The position numbers and the translations under genes are program-made. Below, piece after piece: positions 47,252 through 59,872 of a stretch of 64,000 bases of DNA. How positions within the stretch are numbered: the stretch's first letter is position 1; every line of letters starts with the position of its first letter. This stretch comes from Rostrohypoxylon terebratum (Eukaryota > Ascomycota > Sordariomycetes > Xylariales > Hypoxylaceae), in contig MU385885.1 in NCBI GenBank assembly GCA_022497145.1, forward strand, positions 62,001 through 126,000, written 5' to 3'. The notes beneath the pieces are model-generated. The model worked only from the letters and a program-made list of their open reading frames with translations, did not search any database and was not told the origin of the DNA.

Positions 47252-49273
47252 GGTAGGCGTCAATTGCCTAGATTCAAAAGGCGGTGACTCGCCTTTTGGT
47301 CGAGCATGACGATATGTTAGCCGCACTCAAACATGGCAGAAGTCGGCCGCATCCAGACAGGATACTGGAGGCGTGGCCACAAGATGATTTGCTGGTGGCA
47401 CTTTCTTTATGTTGTTGGTTTCTTTCGGTCAGGGAAAAGCTGCTCGGGGAGCAAGCTAGGACCCAAGGAAGGCGTTTTCGGGTGTCGCATGCATACGGTA
47501 CTAGGAGTTTACGAGTAGGAGGTTTATGGAATGCATACGCGTCCAGTCACAGGCTTGGTCCTGAGGCCGCCATAGGGAGATTTTTATGTCGAGGGAGTCG
47601 AGGGTAATGTCAGTGACACAGGTCTATTGCATTGGACCGCGTTGATTTCACCTCGAGTGAGATCGACCTTGCTACTTGGCAAGTTGTAACCGCGGTCTAG
47701 GTGAGCTGTTGTGGAGGTCTCAGATTCAGTTTCTGATGACGAAAAGCACAGTTCATTGATGTTAAGATTTTTTTTAATCCCCAAACAATACATTCGATTC
47801 CCTAACCCAATCGACTTTTAAGGGAGATTAAGTTATATCTATATTGAGGGAACTTTGAACTCAGCTGTCGAGTGTAAAGTATAAGAGAGGCAGAGATGGT
47901 GGTATTGCAGCAGATGCAGGCAAAGTGAACCTGGTTCCTTCGGCACCGAAGAGCTACTAGACTCTCTATTTGAGGTCTACCAAGACGGCCGAGCTGATCG
48001 CTGATTGGACGTGATGCTTTTCTAAGCTTTCCGGACGTCCCCAAGATGCAACCCCGCAAAACAAGATTCCAAGTTTCCCTTCCTATAAGACACAAAACAT
48101 AACCTAGCCTCGCATGTTTACTGACGAAGCTCGGGAATGCTGAGCCACGCAGTTTCGGGTATATGAAATATATGAAATGGGTAACAGCCGTTTGTTCTTA
48201 CATACCTATCTAACCCATCTAAACCTAAGACACACCATCTATGTTGTCATACAATGTGAATTAGGTGTGGGAATTTCGAGAGGCGGGTTGTCCTGCATAT
48301 CTTCGTCTCAGCCACAGATTCGCTGTTTGGCTCATCAGTTTTCGTCGAGCAGCCTACATACCTCCATACCTCCATGCCAATACCTATTTACTAACACATC
48401 TATGCAGGCCATTACGTTTCCCACATTGGATCGGTAAGTCTAGGCAGAGTCAGTACAGCTGAGATTACGCCAGCAAACATGGAGGCTCTTGTAAAACCGA
48501 TCATCCCGAACTTGATCCTCCAACCCGGTTCGCGCATTTCTGCCCCAGGAAATGGTCGTACATATGTATATCCTTCATTCCCCCTCTCCGTGGGTAGCCA
48601 ACAGCCGCTTCGTGGACGCGCGGCTTCTCGATGCCAACAAAATGCACAAGGGATCAGCATCTAGACGAAGCGGTAATGGTCAGCCAAGACGAATGCGTGT
48701 GGAATGTTCTTCTGGAAGCTTAGCCACACCATCCCTACATGCCAATATACATCGTGGTAGGCAAAACTCAGCCCGAAGCTCTCACAACTTTAATTATTTC
48801 CCTTCCCTCTTCCCTGCTCAGCCCTCCTTTCTATTCTCTTCTTCCCGGGGCGATCACTCGCGTGCCCCGAAACTAAAAGGTAGACATACATAGGCGGGAG
48901 ATGACGAATAGCTTCGCCTTCATCTTCTTGTTTTGCTGCCGTGGTGGGTTGTCGCTGTTGGCAAGACACACCTCTGCGCATTACATGACGCCCTTTGACG
49001 TCTAAGACACGAGTCTCAACTGCTTACCCGTCCGGTCTTTGTTCGGCCGACGCAGGTTCGCTACCTAAAAGTGAATGCATATAAGTACATGCCTTGCTTT
49101 TCTTGACTGACGTACCTCTTCTACCTTTCGTCTATATAGGTCGTAGCTATATCCGACTTGTGTTTTAGATTGTCAAGGAGCTCTTCGAAGTCTACACCTA
49201 CATCAAGAAAGCAGCAACATACTATTCGAACACTACGAAGATACATACGGGAATACTTAAGAGAAGAAGAAAG
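47252..49273. other. Intergenic, 2.0 kb
   Basis: 3' flank of the kinase and the promoter of the GPI-protein gene. Frames here look random. No RNA gene or inverted repeat was recognised. Confidence 0.5.
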
Positions 49274-50322
49274 ATGAAGACTTCAACTCTTGTTGCCGTG
49301 CTGGCGCCCACAGCCGCCTCTGCGCAGTGGTGGAAAGGCGCTCCGGGATGCGCTGTAAGTTTGTCCTTTTCTCGACTCTCTCCTTTCGCCCTTCCTCTTC
49401 TCGCCGCCTCCCACCATCTCAGCTTGCTCGTCCCATCTACATCCCCTACACATACCTACTTTGGAATAAATCAATACTCCTTACCCCCCTCCTCGTCTCC
49501 TAACTAACACGCCTGCCTACCCAGCAATCCTGCCTCTCAACAGCCTGGTCCAGCCCGACCGCGACCGTGACATCCGGCTGGCCCGCGCAATCGTCCTACT
49601 GCGACGCGGGCGTCGGGTCCAGCGTCGGGTCGTGCATCAGCTCGGCGTGCGCGGCGTCCTCGAGCTCCACGGCGTACGAGTCGTACTCCTCCCTCTCGGC
49701 CTCGCTGTGCGCCGCGTACTCGTCCTGCTCCTCCGCCGGGTCCACCGGCGTCCGCACCGTTACTTACAGCGCCGGCCCCGTCACCTGGGCCGCGCCTGGT
49801 GGGTGGGGGTCCAAGGCTTTCGGGCCGCCGGGGCTCGGCGGCGACGGGGATCATGGGAATGGGTCGAGCTCGGACGCGTATCGCCAGTATTGGAGCGATT
49901 GGGCGTCGGCGTTTAGTGGGAGCCATACGTGGAGTGGTGGCGTCGCGACGGTCACTGGGTGCGCGTTCGACGGGTCGCCGTGGTTCGTCGGCCCTGGGTG
50001 CGGGTGGAATGGCCTAGGCGGGTTCGATGGTTGGGTCGGGTGGGGCTCTGGCTGGAGCTGGGGTCCGACGACCACTGAGACTGTTACGTATACTACGACG
50101 GAGGACGGGGGTTCTACGACGACCGGGACGGGGATCGCGGCTGTGGCGCTTGCGGTTAGTGGGACGTTGACTACGAGTACGACGATCGGGACGCCGACTG
50201 CGACGAGTGAGAGCGCGGCTGCGGCGCTTGGTAGAGGGGGCATTGGGGCGGAGGGCTCGATTGTTACGGGGATGATGGGGGTTGCGCTTGGGGCTGTCGT
50301 GCTTGTTGCTGGGATGTTGTGA
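49274..50322 (+). CDS. GPI-anchored secreted protein, CFEM-like cysteine pattern
   Basis: Probable cell-wall or plasma-membrane surface protein. Exons 49274-49354 and 49525-50322 (170-nt intron, phase 0) encode 292 residues. A signal peptide covers residues 1-17, ending at ASA before QWW. The next 75 residues have regularly spaced Cys (C26 and C30, then YC, SC, AC, LC and SC), resembling a divergent CFEM module, though not all eight cysteines could be matched. A Gly/Trp-rich central region and a Ser/Thr-rich stalk follow. The C-terminus GMMGVALGAVVLVAGML fits a GPI-attachment signal. The second exon has a high GC content. It converges on another surface-protein gene 476 bp away. Confidence 0.75.
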
Positions 50323-50798
50323 TGGGATCCCTTGATCCTCCGGCCTAGGCCACTTCCTCATCGCCGCCATTGATACACCGGTGGTAATGGTAATCTCATC
50401 TTCGTCTTGTTCGGGTCGGGGTCGCACACCTTGAGCTTGGCATAAGCCAGGCCGTTCACCTACAAACGATGTCTTTCCTTTTCTCGTATTTCATCTACCT
50501 GCATCTTTCCAGGTACTCGCGGCTTTAACATAAAAGGGGGTTTTAATAACGAGGGCGTCTATGGTAAAGAATGGAAGAAAAGAAGTTGGGTAATGTGGTA
50601 TGACAGAACCGTCTCCCTCGTAAGGGAGACGACTTAATGTAAATAGGTATGATAGTTGGTAAAGGCTAGATTAATGACTGCATTTTTGGTATCACAAACA
50701 TCCTACTGCGCTGCTGGGATTAAACTATTCTCATTTCCTATGCCTGCTATGTTTCCTTGTCCAGTCCTAAGTATCTGGAGAAATCAGGTACGCGGTGC
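50323..50798. terminator. 3' region between two convergent surface-protein genes
   Basis: 476 bp that must hold both 3' ends. No distinct signal beyond AT-rich stretches was seen. Confidence 0.4.
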
Positions 50799-52577
50799 TT
50801 ATCGAGTCTCGTTTTCGGATTCGTCCTCCGACGGGAAAAGGATGCTCGTCCCAATTGTACTTGATGACTCGGGCCGCTTCACCGGTTCTTGCGCTTGCGC
50901 TGATACCTCCTCTTTCTCTTTTCCTTTTCCTTTCACTTCTTGCTTAACCGTATCCTGTTCTCCCCCTCCAACCACCTGCATCAAGTTCCTCCCTGGCCCT
51001 GTGCCAACTCGCTCATTTTGGGAGTTACGAGGCAGCGTCGGTGATTGCGCATCTTCGACTTTACTCACTTTTATTTCTTTGCTCTTCTCGTTGCTAACAA
51101 CCGCTTTCGGTGCTTCGTAGCGAGTGCTCGGTAAGGTCAGAAGCTCAACTTCTTTAGCTTCATCCTTCGGTGGCGGAGTCGGCGCTGGCGAAGGCCCTAG
51201 CGCTATCGTACTCACGTTCGCCGGATCCTCAAGCCCGTATAGACTTTTCGGCTGGATCAATGCTTCGGTTGATTCGGTTAACCCATAGCTTATACCAAGG
51301 CCTACCGGCTTCTCCCCGCTATTTACGCTAGTCGACTGCTTCTTAGGCTTTGATGCGGATCCAGGCATGGTCGAATACATCACACCGTCAATAGACCGTT
51401 GCTTTCGTGTCTGCGGTGTGGGCGGCAGCGGCATCGAAGGCGGACCGCTGGGTGGTGGTTGGAAGGTTGTGGACAGCTTCCGTCTGTGCCAAGCACGCTC
51501 ACCCAAGGGGGCCTCGGGGTGCGCGGCAGGTGTTGGGTTTGTCACCACCAGAGTAGGACCGGAGTTCTTTCTGTTGAAATCAAAATTGAAGGCACCGCCA
51601 GGATTCGTGGAAGGCGTTTGTGAGTCTCTCCACTCGACAGCTGAACTAGCTGCCCCTGCATTCGTGAGTTGAGCTTGTGCGGGGCCAGCCTTAACTTCGT
51701 CGAGGAGTCTATAATATAGACTGTCTCGACGAGGGGTAGAGGGCGATGTGGCGGCTGAAACGCGGCGGGCATGTAGGCCCGTCCGAGGATGGGCACCGGA
51801 CTCGAGTGCCGGCGTTGTAGGAACGAAGTCCGTGCCGTCGGTGGCGAGGCCTATGTTCGCATCATGTCCTCCTTGTGCATATCGCGTGGCACGTCTATCA
51901 TTCCCATCAAAGTCACGTGGTCGATGAAGACCTATGGTATCGATCACGCTTGGAATTAGTCGTCGAGGGTGCCACTTGTTGTCTTCCGCTGGCTTGTCGA
52001 GCTCGATGTTCTCTTCTTCTTCTTCCTGCTTCTTGCGTTTGTACGCTCGGAAGCAAAGGAATATCCCAGCGGTTAGGATGATAGCTCCTGATATACTACC
52101 TGTTATTGCACCTAGGGCTGTTGAGGGGAGCATGCCGGAAGTGTTTGGAGGAGCTATTGTTGATATAGGTAATGGTGACGTGGATGTACTTGTTGGTTCC
52201 TTTGATACATTGGAACTCGTCTGTAACTTTGATAAGGTCTCAGAAGGCTGTGATATGCTTGTAATTTTTTGGATTCCACTTACAGCAGCAGTGGGTACAG
52301 ACAGCGAAGTCCCCGTACCCAGAGATGTCGGAGTGGGCTCTCCTGTACTCCCACCCCGAGTGTCGCCATCGTTTGGATCGGTAGTGGTATCTGGGTTGTA
52401 GCCTATTATGGTTGTGACGGTAACCGTTTCGACTTCCACACCAGAACCTCCCACCGCTCCCAACTCAGGTGTGCCTCCATCTGCTAGAGCATCATCGCAT
52501 CGCGATATGAAGAGTAACCAACTCCACAGTAGAACGGTGGCACAGATCCTCCTCGAACTGGAATCTCCCGAAAACAT
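50799..52577 (-). CDS. Mucin-like single-pass membrane protein
   Basis: From ATG 52577 it has 592 residues. A signal peptide lies at about 1-34 (hydrophobic VLLWSWLLFIS). The ectodomain is Ser/Thr/Pro-rich and probably O-glycosylated (residues 35-153). A single membrane segment runs from about 154 to 177 (GAITGSISGAIILTAGIFLC). It is followed by a basic stop-transfer patch (RAYKRKKQ) and a 410-residue disordered cytosolic tail with Pro-rich runs. This layout resembles Mid2/Wsc-type stress sensors, but no WSC or other Cys domain is visible, so a sensor role is only a guess. The frame reaches back to 52697, but that extension does not look like a signal peptide and was not used. Confidence 0.72.
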   Translation of the reverse strand: MFSGDSSSRRICATVLLWSWLLFISRCDDALADGGTPELGAVGGSGVEVETVTVTTIIGYNPDTTTDPNDGDTRGGSTGEPTPTSLGTGTSLSVPTAAVSGIQKITSISQPSETLSKLQTSSNVSKEPTSTSTSPLPISTIAPPNTSGMLPSTALGAITGSISGAIILTAGIFLCFRAYKRKKQEEEEENIELDKPAEDNKWHPRRLIPSVIDTIGLHRPRDFDGNDRRATRYAQGGHDANIGLATDGTDFVPTTPALESGAHPRTGLHARRVSAATSPSTPRRDSLYYRLLDEVKAGPAQAQLTNAGAASSAVEWRDSQTPSTNPGGAFNFDFNRKNSGPTLVVTNPTPAAHPEAPLGERAWHRRKLSTTFQPPPSGPPSMPLPPTPQTRKQRSIDGVMYSTMPGSASKPKKQSTSVNSGEKPVGLGISYGLTESTEALIQPKSLYGLEDPANVSTIALGPSPAPTPPPKDEAKEVELLTLPSTRYEAPKAVVSNEKSKEIKVSKVEDAQSPTLPRNSQNERVGTGPGRNLMQVVGGGEQDTVKQEVKGKGKEKEEVSAQAQEPVKRPESSSTIGTSILFPSEDESENETR

Positions 52578-53190
52578 GGTCGATGTCGTATCGACAAAAT
52601 TCGTATGGTGCGTAATGAGCCATAGCAGATGATATCCAGTCGGGCATTGAATTGCGGTATGTATTTCCCATCTCACATTCCATCCCATTCTCCTCAACCC
52701 GCATACAAAGGGATAGTTATCGAGGCCATATTGGACAAAGGGCCAAGCCTCGCATGCGGCTTTGTAGGCCTTGTAGGCGTCTTCCCTTCAATTGAGCAAA
52801 CCATGGCTCGTATCCAGTACATTTCAATACTTATGAGTAATGTTCGTATTTGGCGTATTTTAAGCTTATTGTTGATTTATCAGAGTTATTCGGTGACTGG
52901 AATCTAACGATACCCGAAGTCACCGAGAGGGAAATCTCCGTAAGAGGGTTTAGATGTAAGAACAAAGGTGGATGATTAGGCAACTTTATGGAGATTGGAC
53001 AAGACATAGGAGACCACGAAAGCCACACAGGTGTCCGTGTTCACATTTCCTAAGATAAGAGGATGATTGCGTGATAGGGAGATAAGCATAGATCGACATG
53101 GCTGCGGCAGCGAGAGGGAGAGCCTTATGCTGAGCCTACCGTTTCGATCCATCTGGCGGTGTCGATATCTACGTATCTAGATCTGTCTTA

Positions 53191-53217
53191 GATACAGATA
53201 CAGATACAGATACAGAT
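53191..53217. repeat. GATACA hexamer microsatellite
   Basis: Four perfect GATACA units plus a partial one. Confidence 0.85.
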
Positions 53218-55219
53218 CAAGCATGCTCGTTGCTCGTGCATATGTAGGTATGTATATATGTATGGATTCATGTATGTACACAAGCTCCTGAATGCATCTG
53301 ATAGGTAACATCAAACATGGTGACTCAAGGTGTCTCTCGACTTTGGAGCTCAGACTCTTACATAGATAAGAAGCTCTGTGCTCTCTTTCGGTGGAGTAAA
53401 ATCCAGGTAGAACCCTGATGGCGTAATTAGACGACATCCTGACTTGAGTTGGCGAAATATTAGGTAACAGAATCACAATAGGCCTCGTGACTGGTTTCCC
53501 AAAAAAATCGTATGAAATTATAATAAATTATGCCACGTCCCAGTTTGCCTGGAAAACTCAGATCCGAGAATTTTATGCTATCTAACCATCACCCATAACG
53601 AGTTGGAGATAGAGAGGCTATCTTCTATCTTCCTTAGTCACCTGCCGCATTGGAGTGTGGATGAAAGATAGGCAAATACGATTGTCCACAAGGTCCTCAG
53701 GAAAGATCATCCTTCTCTGGCTATATCTTTAGGTGGCTCCCGACTTGCAGCATGTCATCTTGTTACGACGGAGCGATCATTTTCTAGCCTCTGGAACTCT
53801 CTAGCAAAGCCGCTCGCAGCCAATGCCGAGGACGATAAGGGAAAGTCACAGACAAGTTGGAGAGCTCGCTGTCGTCTTATTTATGACCCTACTATGATTG
53901 GCCAATGGTTAGACTGGACTACGCGGGGTCTTTCTTGAGAGGTCAGCGCTCTCCGTGACAGGACAAACATCACCCGCCCGATGCCACTCGACGCCACTTG
54001 GACGCTTGTCAGACGAGAAGCAGGAGAGGATGGGTCGCACAACATCTCTCCCACACGGAGATCAGTCAATGGGAAAGCATATGACCTCACGATGAACCGG
54101 CGATTTTACCTTCTTCGCCCGTCTCGATCCTCGCTACGACTCGGCTCAACTCGCGAGTCTCGAAAGATCAAGCACCCCTCCAGCCCAGCCCCTCGAGCAA
54201 CCCCCCCGCGTCTCTCCGACCAGCTGACGACCCCTGACGCGTTTTTCCTCCCTTGAAACCCCCACGCCCAGTCATCTCGTCTATTGGCCACCCCGGTCTA
54301 GCTTTGGGATGCTGTCGGCGGCTAGAATGGGAAACCGAGACCGTAGCCACACACGAGCAGAAATTTCACCAAAGTCTAGAAAGAAAAGAGAGAAGAAAAA
54401 AAAACTACAATGCCTGCTCACCTGGTTTATGGTCTCACACACGCATACTCATCCAGGTAAAATACCGCAATGCCTATTCTACTTGCATTGAGTAGCTACC
54501 AACCCTGCTTGATTCTAGACCGTTGCAAGTTTTTCTCTCTCTTTCGATTCTGATTTTTTATTCTTGTTTTTGATCATCGTCAAGTTTGGCCCTCTAACCA
54601 CCAGATCAATCTTACGGGAGACGGAAATAACGTCGAACCCCAGGGAACAAAACACGCGACCCTCGGTCCGGTGGCGACAAATATTGATTTTTGAGAAAAT
54701 GCAAAATGACTGAATCCACAAAGCGAAAAAAACGGCCGATTTAGTACGACCGAGATCGTCGGTCCTTGGGTCTAACTTCTAGGCTTAAGCTGCTAAGCTA
54801 CATCAAGTTTCGGTACCGTATTTTGGTATTTGGTAAGCGTTAGTGTGCGATTGTTGGTAAGTTGTCACGAGGATTAGCAAGCTCAACTTTCAAGTCAACC
54901 AGAGTAAAAAACCAGCAGCTCGGTGATATGATCTATTTACAGTGTGGGATGGCTATGTATAGCATTTTAATAATATTAGTTAATCTATTGTCGTCATGCT
55001 ATTCACCTTGAATGTGTAGTATCCGGCTTGACAACCAACGACGACCTCTATTCGGCACTGCGACCGAGGAAGGCCGAATTCCAAGTTCACCTTCGCGGTA
55101 ACTACCGGCCTTAGTCTATGCTATACCTACTACCTAGAGCCAGTGGGATGCGTCGTGATTACCTGAGGCACGTTAAACGGTTATGTATAACTTGTAATTG
55201 CTAAGGAGTTGGTAAGGAC

Positions 55220-55522
55220 TTGGGGACGAATCCGTCGCTAGTAATTGAGGCTATTTTGGACAGTCGACCCACCCTGTCGGATTTTCAGGGACCTGGCCAG
55301 TTCGCAAACTTGAAATGCAGGGCTGCCAGGTCCAGTTGCTTGTTGAGGCACTCCGTGAAAATGCACTACGATCAATGTGGCGATGCCGAATGCAAAATTG
55401 GGACAGCCAATTTCTGTTCTACATGTAGGAGGGAAGTATTCGTACGCTATGTGCAACCTGCTAGCCTGCCTCGTAGTAAATCACACTGGACTAAAGAGGA
55501 AATACGTGAGAAGCTGGCTTAG
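55220..55522 (+). pseudogene. Doubtful Cys-containing frame or gene fragment
   Basis: A frame of 100 codons without an ATG at its start; the first ATG (in MHYDQCG) is near 55362. From there it reads a small protein with four Cys in a CX4CX8CX2C array and a basic, charged C-terminus (HWTKEEIREKLA). Its composition looks more protein-like than neighbouring frames. It could be the last exon of a small gene or a relic. I recognise no family. Confidence 0.25.
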
Positions 55523-58500
55523 AACCTTCTGTTACAACGAATCTGCACGATTCTAGGCACGACCAAGTCGTCAAATAGGAGAAATGGATCAGGTTTTTAG
55601 AAGATATTAAGAGATCGCGACATCGATTCTAATAGGCGCCATAATGTGGTCCCATCTTACTCGTGTTAGGCAGGTAAGTAAATAATTCTATACTACCTAT
55701 CAGCCTATGTGGGTGATTCTAATAGCTTAACTTGACATGTGACAGAGTTCGTGTATGTAGGACCTAGGTAGGCTGGTAGGTACTGCGTATCCCCTACCTA
55801 CAGCAGGTAGCGTGCTATCCATGGATGGATGCATGTTAAACTATAAGGAGACATAAGACGGGAGAGACAATTCTCTCAGGTGGTAAGTGACGTAGCCTAG
55901 GCTTTCTTAACGGCAATAGACACGAATTCATCTCACCGACACATGCCCAACTTCCTACCACGGCACAAGAACCAACGAACGTACATACATACTAGTAAAA
56001 TACGAAAATGGGCGCTGAAGATTTCAAAATCTGATCTGAGACTTGCTGATCAGCCCCTTCCTCCATCGGGGGAAATGTCGAACGCTCACCAGTGACCAAT
56101 GCGAACCGGAGAACAGAGAGGGGATGGTCCACTACCACGCGAACAAAGGCAGCCACTAAACAGTGGCGACTTTACTAGTCTTCTAGCCGTAGCAATAGTA
56201 CTCAGCAGTTGACGGCCCTTTTCGTCATCCTGTTTCAAACGACGACGGACGCCGGGGAGTCGGATCCGACGCCCTAAAGGAGCTTCGCGTAGGAAGCCTA
56301 ACAATTAATAATAATAAGTCCGTCTTCGTCTTAATGGCTGGTGGTCTTATGGTCTTATGGTCTTGTGGAAAACGTCGTTGGCGCGAGGCTGATGATCTTT
56401 TGCCGCGTTGACAATGCTACACTAGGTACATAGGACCTAGGTCCTAGGTGAATATAATATGTTAAGGTGTCGGTCGATGGAAGCCGATTGGAGACGCAAT
56501 AAAACGAAGATGGCCAGGATGGTCGGGATGTTAATGAACGGACTATCGAAATCTGTACTAGGTATCGTATTAGACAGATCTTATGAGATCCCATTGATCC
56601 ATTGTCCAAAAACAGAATGTTGCGACGCCTGCGACGCCCAACTATATACATACATAGTACATACCAACGTATGGAGCTTCAGGGGACGGCAAATTGAATC
56701 ATTGCTCGTTGGACCGGGAACCCGCCGTCTCCAGATGATCCATCACCTATTAGCCACGCCGTCGCTAAATTTCCACCCACGCCTTCGTGAATCGTCAGAG
56801 AGGCTTGAAGAGGGGATTAAATTGGTCCGTGGGCTGGAACCCCTACCCTACCAGGCTACCCTACCTAGCCACCCCTACCTACTACCTAGTGTAGTCGTCT
56901 TTGCGACATCCCTTGGACCATATCGACCATCGGCTCTCAAGGGTTCGCACCAGAGTGTGGGGGTTCAACCGTACTGGTCCATGTAAGAACTACGACGTAC
57001 GCGGTACGGATCCTTGTTCGTCTAACACCCTTGGCTTGGTTGCGCGTCGTAGTACCATCTACTTCGGCGGTACACTTGCGAACCCTTTCCCACAACTTTA
57101 GAATGAGGAGCTGACAGCAGCTTGTGAGTGGTCGAGTTTCTCGAATTCCTCTTCGACATCGGAACTGCCAGACCGGTTGTGGATCGTGAATTCGTCCCTT
57201 TATCAAGCCTCAATCATACATACCTTGAATCGAGAAGAGATTCCTCAGAAACATTTTGTACTATTACATTTGAGTATTACGGAGAGCATAGAGGGAAGAA
57301 ACGATTTTGATATTCGCTCTCCCATGTGATTTTCGAGGTTCCTTTCGTCCCCAAGGCACACCTTGTTACTGATGGATCCCCCACCTCGGTGTAATTCAAA
57401 ATAGGACCAGCTACCTCGCTCAGAGTCCAGACCGTGCCGTCATACATCCCATACACCCATTGCATCCCAATACACCTCGAGATGGACGTCGAAAGTGTCG
57501 AATGCGTCTAGGTACATCCATGGATGGCCCTTAATAATAGCACTACGGTTCCTAAGTTAGAGGACCCTGGAGTTTGAACAACGTATGAACATCTAGAGCT
57601 GCCCATGTTATTTGAGAGAGAGAGAGAGAAAGAAGCCCGCTAGGTTAAATAGGTTGGGAGTCATTTATTAAACCATCTTGTTTTTTTTTCTTTTGAGCGC
57701 GTTTTTTGAGGCTGGTGACACAACCTCATGCAGAGTTCTTTGCCGTCGAATTGGAAAATGAGATTGTCTTGTAAGCTACCCTACTTTCATTATTAATGGG
57801 CAAGGCCAACACCGTGAATGGATGACATTACACTTTTAGAAATGAACTTCACATTGCGGCTTCGGAGCCTAAATTCGCCTTGCCGCTGATGACAGTAAAT
57901 AGTGAAACAACTGTTACTATGTCCATCACATACGTCGCAGCACATCGCATACGCTTTCGAGAGCATGATACAGTATACTCTCATCTATCCGCTCCGTTCG
58001 AGCAACCGGAGGGGGAAGTTGGGATTTCTTACCGGCTTTTCCCGAGACCCCATCTAAACTTCCTAAACTTCCCACCAAGTGAGTATAGCGTCGATACTAG
58101 TATGCAGGGTCCGAGGGTGTTCTTTATACTACTACTATTAAGGTAGGCATGAAGGCATTAGGCAAGATATCTGAGCCGCGAAAACGTGAGAACCTTCGAA
58201 GCTTGTTAGCGAGAAGCGCTTAAAGCAAGCTCTTCCCATCTTTCCATTCCCGCCACTCCACCAAATCGGCGTTAGACCGGACGACGCCCTCACCATAAAC
58301 CACCCTAAAGTTCTTAAAACTACCACACAAACGAGGAACACCCTTGTCTTTATCACTATAGTATTATAACGATCATGCAGTTCGAAGTTACCAAAGATTT
58401 GACTAAACTGACTCTTTTCCTGGGTCGTCTTCGGGGTTGACGTACTTGGCGCCTTTAGTGTCATCGGTAACTGACTCTGAATGAACTGATCTTATATGTA

Positions 58501-58710
58501 CATGTATAGACGCCACTACCAAGATGCGTATATGGAGACATCGACTAGGTGTATGTACATAGATACATACATACGGCATACGGCGGGTCGTCTTATGTTG
58601 GTAAACCGGTCAAATTGGTATTGACATGACTTCGTTGTTGGACCGATGAAAGAGGGGCACGGGACGTATGTATGTATGAATGAATGCATGCAAGTATATA
58701 CATCCATAGT

Positions 58711-58752
<42 letters not shown>
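58711..58752. repeat. AG dinucleotide microsatellite
   Basis: About 20 AG units with one interruption (AAAG). Confidence 0.9.
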
Positions 58753-58759
<7 letters not shown>

Positions 58760-59595
58760 AACCTGCGAAGGAACTTAGCAAGCAAAGCAGGTAGGTAGGG
58801 AGGATGAAGAGGTATTCGGGACACGGCGAATACCTCGCAGGCTCACACACAGCTTGCAGCAGCTTTGCAGACGCTGAACGCAACATGGCTGCATGAGATG
58901 TACCCGGCGTAGAGGAATGCATGTACCTTAGACATCCATTACTTTAGACTCTAGAGTCTTAGACGACCTAGGCGGTTTAGACACTGGTTTCTTTGATGGG
59001 TAGCGGTTCGTAGTCTCGTACGAGTTCCCGGTCTTGTATCCAGTAATTTTCTTCCCAATTTTGCCTGTATTGTACCACAGCACAGACTATACCTAGGTCC
59101 TAGGATACCTAGCCCGTCCCTAGGTCCCTAGGCCCTAGTAGTGTCTCCAAAGGCCTGTAAGATCCACATCCACGCTACGCACGCTGCCCGCTACCCACAG
59201 ATCATGGATATTTACACAGACTACATGGCGAACCTAGGACCTATATACTACGTTAGTAGGTTCAGGTCAGTGACCAGTCTGGTAGTTTGGTATTCTAACT
59301 GGTCTGGCAGTCTGGTAATTTAGGACCTAAGGAATATTATATTATTCTTTAGCGTCTACCTTTTCCTCGTGTCATGTCGTCAGTCAGCGATCAAGTTTCT
59401 GACTTACATGTGGATAAGTGCACGAATAGGATACAACTATAGTTGACATATGTCATGTAAAGTGTAAAAGTTGGAGGTTCAAATCAATGTCCTGTCGCTA
59501 ATTCTTTTTTTAAGGTCAAGTCAAGCCAAGTAGGTACCTACCCCCAATTATTTCAACATTCAATGCACCTGCCTACCTACATGTCTATGTGTCGA

Positions 59596-59628
59596 TGTAT
59601 GTAGTATGTATGTAGTATGTATGTAGTA
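59596..59628. repeat. 11-bp tandem repeat
   Basis: Three copies of ATGTATGTAGT. Confidence 0.8.
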
Positions 59629-59844
59629 GGCTATTTCCATATTCGACACTTCCTAATTCGATACTGGGGGAATAATAAGGTTTGTGTTTAAAGACCGTTG
59701 AGAGGTTGACAGGTTGAGAGGGTGTGGAACTCGAGAATAATTAAAGAGCGAGGGACGGCGGGCGAGGGTTACATGTGAGAGACCTGAGAAGAGCCAAGTA
59801 TCAGGTACACAAGAGCAACCCACATATTTCATTGTTGGTACCTT

Positions 59845-59872
59845 CTTCCTCTTCCTCTTCCTCTTCCTTCAC
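59845..59872. repeat. CTTCCT hexamer microsatellite
   Basis: About four pyrimidine-only units of CTTCCT/CTTCCTC type. Confidence 0.75.

Noticed and set aside
52578..52697. Upstream extension of the mucin-like protein
   Set aside because: The 40 added residues place a signal peptide internally, while the ATG at 52577 gives a clean N-terminal signal.
53191..53217. CRISPR-like array
   Set aside because: Short perfect hexamers without spacers in a eukaryotic genome; it is a microsatellite.
56459..56986. 175-codon frame in the gene desert
   Set aside because: Composition looks random, no domain is visible, and it overlaps palindromic words.
59440..59500. tRNA-like B-box (GGTTCAAATC)
   Set aside because: No matching A-box at the right distance and no cloverleaf could be folded.
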